Positions 40,990 through 50,501 of a stretch of DNA of 64,000 nt are shown here, piece by piece (within the stretch, counting starts at the first letter, position 1; each line of letters starts with the position of its first letter). The DNA is from Acidobacteriaceae bacterium. Its GTDB lineage: Bacteria; Acidobacteriota; Terriglobia; Terriglobales; Acidobacteriaceae. The stretch lies in NCBI GenBank assembly GCA_003140075.1, contig PLIO01000214.1, positions 1 to 64,000 on the forward strand. The letters are read 5' to 3'. The notes under the pieces are model-generated. The model was not told where the DNA came from. It searched no databases and was given only the letters and a program-made list of their open reading frames with translations. The position numbers and the translations under genes were made by a program.

Positions 40990-41157
40990 GCTGAAGCGCC
41001 GCTCATCTGCGGCGGCCCGCGGAGACAGCAGGTTCCTCCACTTCGCCGTCGCTGGCGCTCCGACTCCGGTCGGAATGACAAGATTTTGGAATAGCTGTCA
41101 AAGTCAAAGTCAGAACGAGGATCAAAGGCAGCGGACAGGAGTGTCCGCTCCACACGA
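40990..41157. repeat. Duplicated intergenic module, copy 1
   Basis: GCTGAAGCGCCGCTC..ACAGCAGGTTCCTCCACTTCGCCGTCGCTGGCGCTCCGACTCCGGTCGGAATGACA...TCAAAGGCAGCGGACAGGAGTGTCCGCTCCACACG. Confidence 0.8.
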
Positions 41158-41170
41158 GCCATGCAATTGG

Positions 41171-41434
41171 CTAGATGCCGATGTTTACGGCGCGGAGGGC
41201 GTCTTTGTAGGCTTCGCGGGTTTCGGTGAATTTGGTGTGGGCGTCGTGTTCGAGGAAGTGGGCGGCGTCCCATTTTTCCCAGGCGAGCATGGAATGGTCG
41301 GGAGTGGCCAGGGCTTCCTCGGCGCGAATGGTGGCGACCCATTCGTCGGTGGCTTTTTTATAGGCGAGACGTAGTTGGTCGAGATCGGCTTGGGTCATGG
41401 CTTGCAGGGTAGTCTCAGGCTGTGGCGCGGTCAA
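41171..41434 (-). CDS. Small hypothetical protein
   Basis: 87-aa ORF flanked by two copies of the same intergenic module. Confidence 0.55.
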   Translation of the reverse strand: MTAPQPETTLQAMTQADLDQLRLAYKKATDEWVATIRAEEALATPDHSMLAWEKWDAAHFLEHDAHTKFTETREAYKDALRAVNIGI

Positions 41435-41525
41435 TGGAATGAGGCGAAATTCATGGAGAATTAATAGAGGGCGGTTGCATTCCTCAGGGGCTAAAAGCCC
41501 GCATTCATTTTTACAGCTTACGCGG

Positions 41526-41815
41526 CGCTAAAGCGCCGCTCTTCCACGGTGGCGACGGCAAACAGCAGGTTCCTCCCTTCGCCGTCGCTGGCGCTCCGAC
41601 TCCGGTCGGAATGACAAAATGGTGGGGTGTCGCTAGCGCGCCGGCTTCGGTCGGAATGACAGGATTTCGGAGTGGACCTTCAAAATCAACATCAGAAATC
41701 AACATCGAAATCAAAATCAAAATCAAAATCAAAAGTCAAAATCAAAAGTCAAAATCAAAAATCAAAATCAAAAATCAAAATCAAAGGCAGCGGACAAGAG
41801 TGTCCGCTCCACACG
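41526..41815. repeat. Duplicated intergenic module, copy 2, with expanded AAAATC low-complexity tract
   Basis: GCTAAAGCGCCGCTC..ACAGCAGGTTCCTCCCTTCGCCGTCGCTGGCGCTCCGACTCCGGTCGGAATGACA...(AAAATC)n...TCAAAGGCAGCGGACAAGAGTGTCCGCTCCACACG. Confidence 0.8.
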
Positions 41816-41835
41816 GACACTGCCTCCTCGCTGCA

Positions 41836-43896
41836 TCACTGCCCAGCGGACTTCGGGGCTGCCGAGGATGAGTTGAATTCTTCGGCCATCCAGTGTTGCA
41901 GGGCGGTCATGCTTTGCGGGCGGCCGAGGAAGTTCTTTACTAAATCATTCGCCGACATCGAGCCGCCGGGTTCGAGGACTACGCGGCGGTAGCGCATGGG
42001 GGCGTCGCCGGCGAGCAGGTTGCTGTGATCGAATTGCAGGAAGAAATCTTCGGCGATCACCTTATCCCAAAGATACGTGTAGTAGGCGGAGGAGTAGCCG
42101 CCGAGGTGGCCGAATGAGGCCCACTGGTGAGTTTCGGGAAGGGGAACGAAGAGAGTGTATTTGCGGACGTCGTCGAAGGTGACTTTATCGAGATCGACAT
42201 TCTCGGGCTTGGTTTTGTAAATATCGTAGGAGATGGCGCTATAGACATTTTGGCGGGCGACCCAGCCGCCGCGCCCGAAGGCGGTGGCGCGGTTCATGCG
42301 GGCGACGAGTTCGGCGGGGATGGGCTCGCCGGTTTTGTAGTGGCGGGCAAATTTGGCGAGGACCTGCGGGCTCGCGATCCATTCCTCAAGCATTTGCGAG
42401 GGAGCTTCGACGAAATCGGATTCCATGGTGATGCCGGTGATTCCGGCCCACTGCTGCTGGCCGCCGAGGATGTGGTGCATGAGGTGGCCAAATTCGTGGA
42501 AGAAAGTTTGCACGTCGCCGTAATCCATGAGGCCGGGATCGGTGGCGGTGGGCGCGGGAAAATTGCAGACGAGAATTGCTTCCGGTAATTGCTTGCCGCG
42601 GATGCCATCGAGCACCGGGGCCATTTCGGCGTGGCTGTATTTGCCGGGGCGCGGGTGCATGTCGAGATAGAAGCGGCCGATGGGCTTGCCGCTGTCGATG
42701 ACGATCCAGGTTTCGACGGCGGGATCCCACGAAGGAACGTTCGGCTCCTGCTGGAAGCTGACGTGGAAAAGATCGGCAGCGGTGTCGAGGATGCCTTGCT
42801 TCACTTCCATGAAGGGGAAGTAAGGGCGAACGGATTGAGAGTCGAAATCGTACCTGGTGCGGCGGACGGATTCGGAAAGATAGCCGCGTTCGTGGTCCCA
42901 GATCTCTTTCGCGCTGGGATCGGTCTTTTGTTTTTCGGCGAGCAGCATATCGAACTCGCGTTTCGACAAGTCGCGGGAAGCGTCGTTGACCTGCTGGATG
43001 AAGTCGGCGATGTTTTGGCCTTTGGCGATCATCTTGTCGGCGGCGTTGTAATCGGCCCAGGAGGGATAACCGAGGAGCGTGGCGATCTCGTAGCGCGTCT
43101 TCATAAGGCTGGTGAGGACTTCCTGATTCTTGGGGTAGGCGCGGGTGTTGAAGGCGAGGGACATGCGGCGGCGCAGCGACTCGCTTTTGGCGAAGGTGAA
43201 CACGGGGTAAGCGTCGGGATAATCGGTGGTGAGGTGGATTTTGCCGTCCGCGCCGGGCTTGTGGCGGTCGATGTAATCCTGGGGCAGGCCGTCGAGTTCA
43301 GAGGGATCGGCCGCGACGACTTTCTGATCGTCGGAAATATTGCGATCGAACATGGACTGCTCTTCGGTGGCCTGATCGTTTAGTTTCCTGAGGCGGGCGC
43401 GGGTAGCGTCGTCTTTGTCCACGCCGGCGAGGCGAAATTCGAGAAGCTGGCGCTGAACGTAATACTTTGTGGCGGCGTCGGCATGAGAAAGATCGAGCGC
43501 GGCGAGGGCGTTGTAGACGTCGTGGTTCAGGGAGATGGCGGTCTGCGCGGCGCTGGCTTTGGTGAGCATGGCCGTGGCGTGATCGCGGAAGGTGGAATCG
43601 GGATGGACCTGCTCCATGAGTCCGGCGAAGTAGCCGGCGGAGTTGTTCTGGTGGACGGCTTCATCGAAGGGAACGAGCGTGTTTTCGATGGTGCGAGGGC
43701 CTTTGGCGGCGAGCAGCGTGTCGATGGCGCGCAGGCCGGCGGCGAGGCGGTCGTTCTCGATTTTCTCGAAGGCGGCGACGTCGGGTTTGGTGGCCCAGAT
43801 GGTGGGCTGGGATACGGTGACTTTCTGCGCGGAGAGGACGGCAGCGAGAACGAATGGGAGACAGAGGAAGATGGCGAGACGCGCGGCAAGCAACAT
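41836..43896 (-). CDS. M3-family metallopeptidase (Dcp-like peptidyl-dipeptidase)
   Basis: Start re-assigned to MLLAARLAIFLCLPFVLAAVLSA; zinc motif FFHEFGHLMHHIL. Confidence 0.92.
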   Translation of the reverse strand: MLLAARLAIFLCLPFVLAAVLSAQKVTVSQPTIWATKPDVAAFEKIENDRLAAGLRAIDTLLAAKGPRTIENTLVPFDEAVHQNNSAGYFAGLMEQVHPDSTFRDHATAMLTKASAAQTAISLNHDVYNALAALDLSHADAATKYYVQRQLLEFRLAGVDKDDATRARLRKLNDQATEEQSMFDRNISDDQKVVAADPSELDGLPQDYIDRHKPGADGKIHLTTDYPDAYPVFTFAKSESLRRRMSLAFNTRAYPKNQEVLTSLMKTRYEIATLLGYPSWADYNAADKMIAKGQNIADFIQQVNDASRDLSKREFDMLLAEKQKTDPSAKEIWDHERGYLSESVRRTRYDFDSQSVRPYFPFMEVKQGILDTAADLFHVSFQQEPNVPSWDPAVETWIVIDSGKPIGRFYLDMHPRPGKYSHAEMAPVLDGIRGKQLPEAILVCNFPAPTATDPGLMDYGDVQTFFHEFGHLMHHILGGQQQWAGITGITMESDFVEAPSQMLEEWIASPQVLAKFARHYKTGEPIPAELVARMNRATAFGRGGWVARQNVYSAISYDIYKTKPENVDLDKVTFDDVRKYTLFVPLPETHQWASFGHLGGYSSAYYTYLWDKVIAEDFFLQFDHSNLLAGDAPMRYRRVVLEPGGSMSANDLVKNFLGRPQSMTALQHWMAEEFNSSSAAPKSAGQ

Positions 43897-44112
43897 GAAA
43901 GAACCTCGTGGAGAACTTGTTGGATCGGGTGGAACGATTTGGAATCCGGCATTCTTCGCGCCGACTTGAAGTGCGGATAAATTGTTGATGAGGGCGTGAT
44001 GCGATGTCAAGTGCGGGGGCCGGAATTCGCACGCTGAACAAGACACCTGCGCAATGTTGTGCTCCCCGAGCGAACCGGGTTGCATATCGACGACCGCCGG
44101 GCTATGCCCGGC

Positions 44113-44143
44113 CGGGACAGCCGGGGGCGGCTGTCTCCACATA
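44113..44143. repeat. Intergenic GGGACAGCCGGGGGCGGCTGTCTCCACA element
   Basis: Same family as 27513, 57012 and 58025. Confidence 0.65.
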
Positions 44144-44151
44144 ATCACCTT

Positions 44152-45774
44152 CTAGCGCCAGCGTTTTATTTGCGGCCAGAGTTCCGCGAAGGTGCCGAAT
44201 TTTGGGCCGCGGCAGATGTAGACGTCGATTTGTTTTTCGAGGGCATAGGGATTGTCGGCGGATTGGCCGACATATTCGACGCTGGTCCAGAGTTGTTCGA
44301 GGCGCTCGCGGCGGTCGTCGAGGACGATCAAACAATTGCCGGAGTAACCGCGCGGTCCCCAGACAAACCAGGTTTGATGGCCACTGATGGAACGGGGCAG
44401 GCCGTAGCGGCGGCCGAGGAAGTCGATGGCGCCAGCCTGGCCGTAGTCCTGGGCGAAGATGCCGCAGGCTTCGTCTTTGCGCTCATCCGGGGTCAGGCGG
44501 TTCCAGGCGACGGCGGTTTCGGCGACGATTTCTTCCCAGCCGAATTGGTCGGCGTACCACTGCGGCAGCGCCGCGCGGGCGTGGCTGTGTTCCATGACCG
44601 GCAGTTTGAAGGGAAGAGTTCTTGTGTAGGCGAGGAAGTTGTCCGGGGAAAGCACCGGCACGGTGATGGGAAGCAGATGCGCGCCGCTGGCGAGCAACAC
44701 AATTGCGATCGCGGCTTTCAACCACATGCGGCGCGGGCGAATGGTTTCCGGCTGGCCATCTTTTCTTCCATCGATGGCGGAATCGATCACGACTGCGCCC
44801 GCAGCCAGCAGCATGGGGTATACGGGAGCGAGGTAGTAGTTCTTGCCGTGGAGAACGAAGAAGACGGTGAAGCAGACCAGGTAGCACCAGCCGAGCGCGC
44901 GGTAGGGCTTGAGGCGCGAAGAGAAGAGGAGCGCGAATAATCCGGTCAGCCAGATGGGCGCGGCGATGGGATCAACCAACAGCGTTTGCTGAAGGAAATA
45001 CTGAGGCAGCGGGAGAACGACATCGCGGCCTTCGGCGCGGATGTTGTGCATCAGTTCGACAAAGGGCCAGTGATAGTGAATGTTCCAGAGCAGGTTGGGG
45101 AGGAAAATCAGGAATGCGGCGAGGCCGCCGAGCCAGATCCAGGGATTGAGGAAGACGCGGCGTTGCGGAGTGAGCAGAAGGCCGACGACGATGCCGAAGC
45201 CGAAGACGGCGATGGAGTATTTTTCCTGCAGGCCGAGGCCGGCGACTACGCCGAACCACAGCCAATAGCGCGGGGCATTTTCAGTTCCGGCACGTTTGAT
45301 GGCGAGGATCGCGAAGTAAGCGCAGCCCATCCAGAGGTTAGGTTCGAGGCAGTTGGTGCCGAGCAGGCTGCCGTTGGAGAGATATTGGGGTGCGACAACG
45401 ACGGTGATGGCGCTGAGAAGCAGGGCGAAGCGGCGTCCGCCGAACTCGCGGGCTAGGACGGCGGTTTGCACAACCAGGAGAGAAGACGCCAGCGCGGGGA
45501 GGAAGCGAATGCTGCGCAGCGAGTCGCCGAGGACGGCGCGGCAGATGTGGATGAGGAAGGGAATAAGCGGAGGCTGGTCGACGTAGCCCCAGGCTAAGTG
45601 ATCGCCACAAGACAAGTAATCGAACTCGTCGCGGAAGTAGCCGTAGCGGTTGTTGAAGTAGATGTGGAAGAGAAGTTTGGCGAGGGCAATCGACCAAATG
45701 ATAGCCATGCCAGAGGCGAGGAAAGACTCATGGTCGCGGGATGGTGTGGAGAGTGTGGTCGGCGCACTGGCCAT
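44152..45774 (-). CDS. GT39/ArnT-like dolichyl-phosphate-mannose-type membrane glycosyltransferase
   Basis: FRDEFDYLSCGDHLAWGYVDQPPLIPFLIHICR followed by many TM segments. Confidence 0.87.
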   Translation of the reverse strand: MASAPTTLSTPSRDHESFLASGMAIIWSIALAKLLFHIYFNNRYGYFRDEFDYLSCGDHLAWGYVDQPPLIPFLIHICRAVLGDSLRSIRFLPALASSLLVVQTAVLAREFGGRRFALLLSAITVVVAPQYLSNGSLLGTNCLEPNLWMGCAYFAILAIKRAGTENAPRYWLWFGVVAGLGLQEKYSIAVFGFGIVVGLLLTPQRRVFLNPWIWLGGLAAFLIFLPNLLWNIHYHWPFVELMHNIRAEGRDVVLPLPQYFLQQTLLVDPIAAPIWLTGLFALLFSSRLKPYRALGWCYLVCFTVFFVLHGKNYYLAPVYPMLLAAGAVVIDSAIDGRKDGQPETIRPRRMWLKAAIAIVLLASGAHLLPITVPVLSPDNFLAYTRTLPFKLPVMEHSHARAALPQWYADQFGWEEIVAETAVAWNRLTPDERKDEACGIFAQDYGQAGAIDFLGRRYGLPRSISGHQTWFVWGPRGYSGNCLIVLDDRRERLEQLWTSVEYVGQSADNPYALEKQIDVYICRGPKFGTFAELWPQIKRWR

Positions 45775-46044
45775 GGAGGAGAAGAATAACGGAAGCGTCA
45801 GGGAATGTCATGGCGGGCTGTAGTGCTCAAACCTTAAACACAGAGGGCACAGGGTCACACAGAGGAAATCTCCAAAATATCGCTACATTCCGGTGCGGGC
45901 GTGTAACGGCGGTCAGGAACAAAGCAGTCCCATCCAAACGAAGGTAATGTTCCCAGTTGATTACCCTTATTTTGTGCCGATAGTCTTGTGGTAACGTTGG
46001 AATTACCGCATATTCAAAAGGTTTGAATAGGGCTTTAGGGCAAC

Positions 46045-47331
46045 GTGTCTTCGCAGACTCGCAAACCGGGCATCCACATCGCATGGACGACGGTCACCTA
46101 CCGCAGTGTGGCCTTGATGATCCTTGCGGGCGTAGCCGTGTTCGTGCTCGCGATTCGGTTCACCTTTCCGCAGTTCACAGAGAACAGCATTAAGGCGGCC
46201 GACAGCGTGGCCAACAGAGTTTTGGAGCGGGTGGCGAGGATGGCGCCGGCGGCGGGTAGTGGAATGTTGACCGCGCAGCAGGCCCACTTTACGGCGCTCG
46301 ACGGCACGGTGCGGGTGAAGAAGGGAAGCGGCAACAGTTGGCTGGCGGCGGATTATAACGTCCCACTGGAAAAAGGCGATGTGGTGCAGACCGGCTCCGA
46401 AGGCATGGCGAAGGTGGTGTTCAACGACGGCACCAGCTACACCGTGAAGCAGGATTCGTTGATTGTGATTGAAGAAAACTCGGCCAACGATCAGCAGCAG
46501 ACGAACGTGGCGGTCGCCGTGAGTACGGGAACTGTGGATCTTTCGACGGCGACTTATTCCCAGGGGTCGAAATCGCAGGTAATCGTGGACGGGGCGACGG
46601 CATCGCTGGCTCCGGAATCGACGGCGCAGGTGCACAACGATCCGAAGACGGATCAGCACGAGATCTTGATGAAGAAGGGCGCCGGCGAAGTGACGAGAAA
46701 CGGGGAAACGGTGCAGTTGGCCAACTGGGAGAAAGTGAGCTTCCGGCAGGAAGAAGCCCACATGGAGAAAGACAAAGGGACGGGGCCGCCCACGCCGATT
46801 TCTCCCGCCAATATGGCGCCGCTGTTTACCTCGGGCGAAGCCACCAAGGATGTGGAGTTTTCCTGGACGGCGATGGCGAATGCAGTCGGTTACCGGTTGA
46901 GGATATCGAGGAACCCCTACTTTTCTTCTACACTGGTAGATAAGAGAGTGAACACGGCGGACGTTACGGTTACGAGCCTGGGCGAAGGAGCGTACTACTG
47001 GGTAGTACAGTCCTACGAATCTTCGGGAAAGGAATCGGTGGAGAGCGAGAAGAATCGCTTCACCATCATTCCCAAGGGCAAGCAGATGGGAGCCATCGAA
47101 CTGGATCTGGATCCCTTTATTCAGCACGGACACGTGATCGAAGTGGCGGGAAAGACGCAGATGGGAGCGCGGGTGATGGTGAATGGGCGGGAGGTACCAA
47201 TGATCTCCTCCGACGGCACGTTCCATTACTTCACGCCGCCGCTGGCGACCGGCGAAAACGTGATTACCGTGACGGCACAGACGGCGCAAGGCGGAGTGAA
47301 TACGCAGCAAAAGAAAATTATTATTCAGTAA
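46045..47331 (+). CDS. FecR-domain membrane protein
   Basis: LDGTVRVKKGSGNSWLAADYNVPLEKGDVVQTGSEGMAKVVFNDGTSYTVKQDSLIVIEE; single N-terminal TM. Confidence 0.85.
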   Translation: MSSQTRKPGIHIAWTTVTYRSVALMILAGVAVFVLAIRFTFPQFTENSIKAADSVANRVLERVARMAPAAGSGMLTAQQAHFTALDGTVRVKKGSGNSWLAADYNVPLEKGDVVQTGSEGMAKVVFNDGTSYTVKQDSLIVIEENSANDQQQTNVAVAVSTGTVDLSTATYSQGSKSQVIVDGATASLAPESTAQVHNDPKTDQHEILMKKGAGEVTRNGETVQLANWEKVSFRQEEAHMEKDKGTGPPTPISPANMAPLFTSGEATKDVEFSWTAMANAVGYRLRISRNPYFSSTLVDKRVNTADVTVTSLGEGAYYWVVQSYESSGKESVESEKNRFTIIPKGKQMGAIELDLDPFIQHGHVIEVAGKTQMGARVMVNGREVPMISSDGTFHYFTPPLATGENVITVTAQTAQGGVNTQQKKIIIQ

Positions 47332-47385
47332 ACGGCAATATTCAGTGAGTTAGCCGATAGACACGAGGCGGAAGGCAGACCGGTC

Positions 47386-48444
47386 ATGTCAAGCAACGGA
47401 TTTCATTCATCACGCTCTCACAACCTCAGGTCATTGTTCAGCTTGTTCTCCAGCGACCTGGCAATCGATTTGGGGACAGCCAACACTCTGGTGTACGCGC
47501 GGGGCAAGGGCATTGTGGTCAACGAGCCCTCGATTGTCGCCATCAACAAGAACACGGGCGAAGTGGAGGCCGTGGGTAAAGAGGCGAAAGAGATGCTGGG
47601 CCGGACGCCGGGCAACATTGTGGCCATCAAACCGATGAAGGACGGCGTGATCGCCGACTTCAAGGTCACGGAGAAGATGCTGAACTACTTCATCCAGAAG
47701 GCGCACAACCGGAAGATGCTGGTGCATCCGCGGATTGTGATTGGAGTGCCTTCGGAGATTACGCAGGTGGAAAAGCGCGCGGTCATGGACTCGGCATATC
47801 GCGCCAAGGCGAGCGAAGTGCATCTGGTGGAACAGGCCATGGTGGCGGCGATTGGAGCGGGGCTGCCGATCACGGAGCCGAGCGGCAACATGGTGGTGGA
47901 TATTGGCGGCGGCACCACCGACATTGCGGTGATTTCATTGAGCGGCATCGTTTACTCGCGCTCGGTGCGGATGGCGGGAAACCAGATGGACGAAGCCATC
48001 ATGAATTATCTGAAGCGGAAATATAATCTGCTGATCGGTGAGCGCACAGCGGAGCAGATCAAGATGGAGATTGGGTCGGCGCACCAGCTCGATAAGCCGA
48101 TGACCATGGAGATTAAAGGACGCAACCTGATCGAAGGCGTGCCGAAAACGATTACGGTGGACGATGGCGAGGTGCGCGAGTCACTCAGCGAATGTGTATC
48201 GACGATTATGAATGCGATCCGCGTGGCGCTGGAACGTACGCCGCCGGAGTTGTCGGCCGACATCAGCGATCGTGGGATTGTGCTGACTGGCGGCGGAGCG
48301 CTGCTCAAGAATCTGGACAAGCGCATCCGTGAGGAAACCGGATTGCCGGTGTCCATTGCCGACGATCCGTTGTGCAGCGTGGTGCTGGGAACGGGCAAGA
48401 TGCTTTCAGATTTCAAGCTGCTGAGGAAAATTTCGATCGAGTAG
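47386..48444 (+). CDS. mreB: Rod shape-determining actin homologue MreB
   Basis: DLAIDLGTANTLVYARGKGIVVNEPSIVAI; GNMVVDIGGGTTDIAVISLSGIV. Confidence 0.97.
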   Translation: MSSNGFHSSRSHNLRSLFSLFSSDLAIDLGTANTLVYARGKGIVVNEPSIVAINKNTGEVEAVGKEAKEMLGRTPGNIVAIKPMKDGVIADFKVTEKMLNYFIQKAHNRKMLVHPRIVIGVPSEITQVEKRAVMDSAYRAKASEVHLVEQAMVAAIGAGLPITEPSGNMVVDIGGGTTDIAVISLSGIVYSRSVRMAGNQMDEAIMNYLKRKYNLLIGERTAEQIKMEIGSAHQLDKPMTMEIKGRNLIEGVPKTITVDDGEVRESLSECVSTIMNAIRVALERTPPELSADISDRGIVLTGGGALLKNLDKRIREETGLPVSIADDPLCSVVLGTGKMLSDFKLLRKISIE

Positions 48445-48453
48445 AAACAGTAT

Positions 48454-48523
48454 CTGGTACCCAGTACCTAGTACCGAGAAAAATAAAATCGCCGCTTTTG
48501 CTGGGTACTGGGTACTCGGTACT
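48454..48523. repeat. Inverted pair of heptamer arrays between mreB and mreC
   Basis: CTGGTACCCAGTACCTAGTACCGAG ... CTGGGTACTGGGTACTCGGTACT. Confidence 0.87.
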
Positions 48524-48536
48524 ATCAACTGTTTTT

Positions 48537-49799
48537 ATGGAATCCGTACTTGGCCGTTACCGCAATCTGACCATCCTGGTGGGAGTGTTGTTTCTACAGG
48601 CTTTGGGGCTGGCGGTGCAGGTGAAGCGCGGTGCGGAGGCGGGGAACACGCGGCTGATCCGCATCTGGGCGGTGGATACGATTACTCCCTTCGAGCGGGC
48701 GCTGGTGTGGGCGCAGAACGGCACCGGCGATCTCTGGCACAGCTACTTTTTCCTGCGCGGGGTGCGGGCCGAGAACCGCCAACTCAAAGAACAGATCGAG
48801 CGAATGCGGCTGGAGCAGGTGCGGCTTAGCGAAGACGCGGAGCAGGCGCACCGCTTGCAGCAGTTGCTGGCGTTTAAAGAACAGGTCATCGTCAAAACCG
48901 TGCCCGCGCAGGTGATTGGATCGAGCGGGACCGATCTTTCCCGCTCGATTTATATCGACAAGGGGTCGAACGGCGGCATTAAGCCGGACATGGCGGTGAT
49001 TACGGCGGGCGGCATCGTAGGCAAGGTGTGGGTCGCATATCCTTCGACTTCCTTGGTGCTGCTGATCAACGACCAGACCAGCGGCGTGGGCGTGATGCTG
49101 GAGAAGTCGCGGTTGCAGGGCGTGCTGAAAGGAACTCCCGATGGGGCGGTGAATTTGGAACGGGTGATGAGCGACGAGAAAGTCGAGCCCGGCGAAGCTG
49201 TGCTGAGCAGCGGCGGCGACCAGATATTTCCCAAGGGGATGCCGGTAGGGACGGTGACCAAGGTGGGCCCGGGTCGGGAGATGTTTTTGAAGATCGAGGT
49301 GAAGCCGGCGGCCGATCTGAGCCGGCTGGAAGAAGTTCTGGTGGTGACGGAAAAGCAGGAAAGGAATGCCGTAGTGCAGAGTACAGGCAGAGTGCGCGCG
49401 GCGGATATTCTGGCGGCGCGGCTGCCTTCGGTTCCGGATAAGCCTGCGGCGCCCGCGCCAGCGGCTGGAACGACTGCGGGCGAAGCAACCGCTACGGCGG
49501 CCGGGCAGGTCGCGAAGGTTGGCACGAAGCCGCAAACTCCAGGCGCGAGTTCGGGCGGACCCGGGAGCACGAGTGCGGCGCGCGGTGTGCCGGGTGCGGG
49601 GCAGCCAGCGACGGGCGAGGTTCTAAAGAAGGTGGTTCAGAAGACCGCTTCTGGTGGGTCGGCGGCCAATGGCGGCTCCGGGAATGCGGCGGGCTCGACT
49701 CCGGCGAGTTTGCCGGCCAAGCCGGCCGCGGCGCGGCCTAAGCCAGCTACTGCAGACTCCACTCCACAACCAGCTGCCAGCGCCGACAATCCCCACTAG
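48537..49799 (+). CDS. mreC: Rod shape-determining protein MreC with long Ala/Gly/Pro/Thr-rich C-terminal tail
   Basis: Start re-assigned to MESVLGRYRNLTILVGVLFLQALG; coiled coil plus MreC core; position after mreB. Confidence 0.93.
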   Translation: MESVLGRYRNLTILVGVLFLQALGLAVQVKRGAEAGNTRLIRIWAVDTITPFERALVWAQNGTGDLWHSYFFLRGVRAENRQLKEQIERMRLEQVRLSEDAEQAHRLQQLLAFKEQVIVKTVPAQVIGSSGTDLSRSIYIDKGSNGGIKPDMAVITAGGIVGKVWVAYPSTSLVLLINDQTSGVGVMLEKSRLQGVLKGTPDGAVNLERVMSDEKVEPGEAVLSSGGDQIFPKGMPVGTVTKVGPGREMFLKIEVKPAADLSRLEEVLVVTEKQERNAVVQSTGRVRAADILAARLPSVPDKPAAPAPAAGTTAGEATATAAGQVAKVGTKPQTPGASSGGPGSTSAARGVPGAGQPATGEVLKKVVQKTASGGSAANGGSGNAAGSTPASLPAKPAAARPKPATADSTPQPAASADNPH

Positions 49800-49800
49800 C

Positions 49801-50322
49801 GTGCCCATCACTTACACATCGGGAGAGCAGATCGAGGTTTACCGGTTCAGCATGCCGGTGACGGTGGGGGTGCCGTTCCTGGCGCTGTTCCTGCAGTCGT
49901 TTGTGCCGAGAATCTTTCCCGGGTTTGCAATCTACTTCGACCTGCCGTTGCTGGTAACGATTTTCTTTGCCATGGCGCGGCGGAACCCGATTTCAGGGCT
50001 GTTCACGGGAGCAGCGATTGGGCTGGCGCAGGACATGCTGGGGCCCTATCCGATCGGAATTTATGGGATCGCCAAGACCGTGGTCGGTTACCTGGCTTCG
50101 TCGCTGGGGGCGAAGCTGGATGTTGAAAACGCCGGGGCGCGGTTCCTGGTGACGCTGGGATTTTATCTGGTTCACGCCGCGGTGTATTTCACGGTGGCGC
50201 GGGGCATGGTGAATCTGACGCTGCATTGGAGTTGGAAGTACGGAATCCTGGCCGGGCTGGCGAACGCGGTTCTCGGCGTGGGGCTGTACTTTGTGCTGGA
50301 CAAGTTCAAGCAGAGAACGTGA
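49801..50322 (+). CDS. mreD: Rod shape-determining protein MreD
   Basis: GTG start 2 nt after the mreC stop; multi-TM protein IYFDLPLLVTIFFAMARRNPISGLFTGAAIGLAQDML; synteny. Confidence 0.87.
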   Translation: MPITYTSGEQIEVYRFSMPVTVGVPFLALFLQSFVPRIFPGFAIYFDLPLLVTIFFAMARRNPISGLFTGAAIGLAQDMLGPYPIGIYGIAKTVVGYLASSLGAKLDVENAGARFLVTLGFYLVHAAVYFTVARGMVNLTLHWSWKYGILAGLANAVLGVGLYFVLDKFKQRT

Positions 50323-50325
50323 AGC

Positions 50326-50500
50326 CAGTTCTCAGTTCTCGGTTCTCAGTTCTCAGTAAAACCGCTTATGACCTACGTTACCTTTCGATTATCCGCATCG
50401 GTGCCCTCAAGAGCTAGAATTGGGATATAGCCCACTCAAGAATCGAGCTGCGAAGCGGATCGCGTAGCAACTGAGAACCGAGAACCGAGAACTGAGAACT
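50326..50500. repeat. Inverted pair of heptamer arrays between mreD and mrdA
   Basis: CAGTTCTCAGTTCTCGGTTCTCAGTTCTCAG ... AACTGAGAACCGAGAACCGAGAACTGAGAACT; right arm abuts the mrdA ATG. Confidence 0.9.
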
Positions 50501-50501
50501 G

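Noticed and set aside
41681-41785. AAAATC tract read as Lys/Ser-rich coding sequence (ORFs 41611-41871 and 41672-41992)
   Set aside because: Low-complexity tract inside a duplicated intergenic module; translated repeats such as SKSKSKSK are not convincing protein.
46003-47310. 435-aa minus-strand ORF opposite the FecR protein
   Set aside because: Antisense shadow ORF with His/Arg-rich composition.
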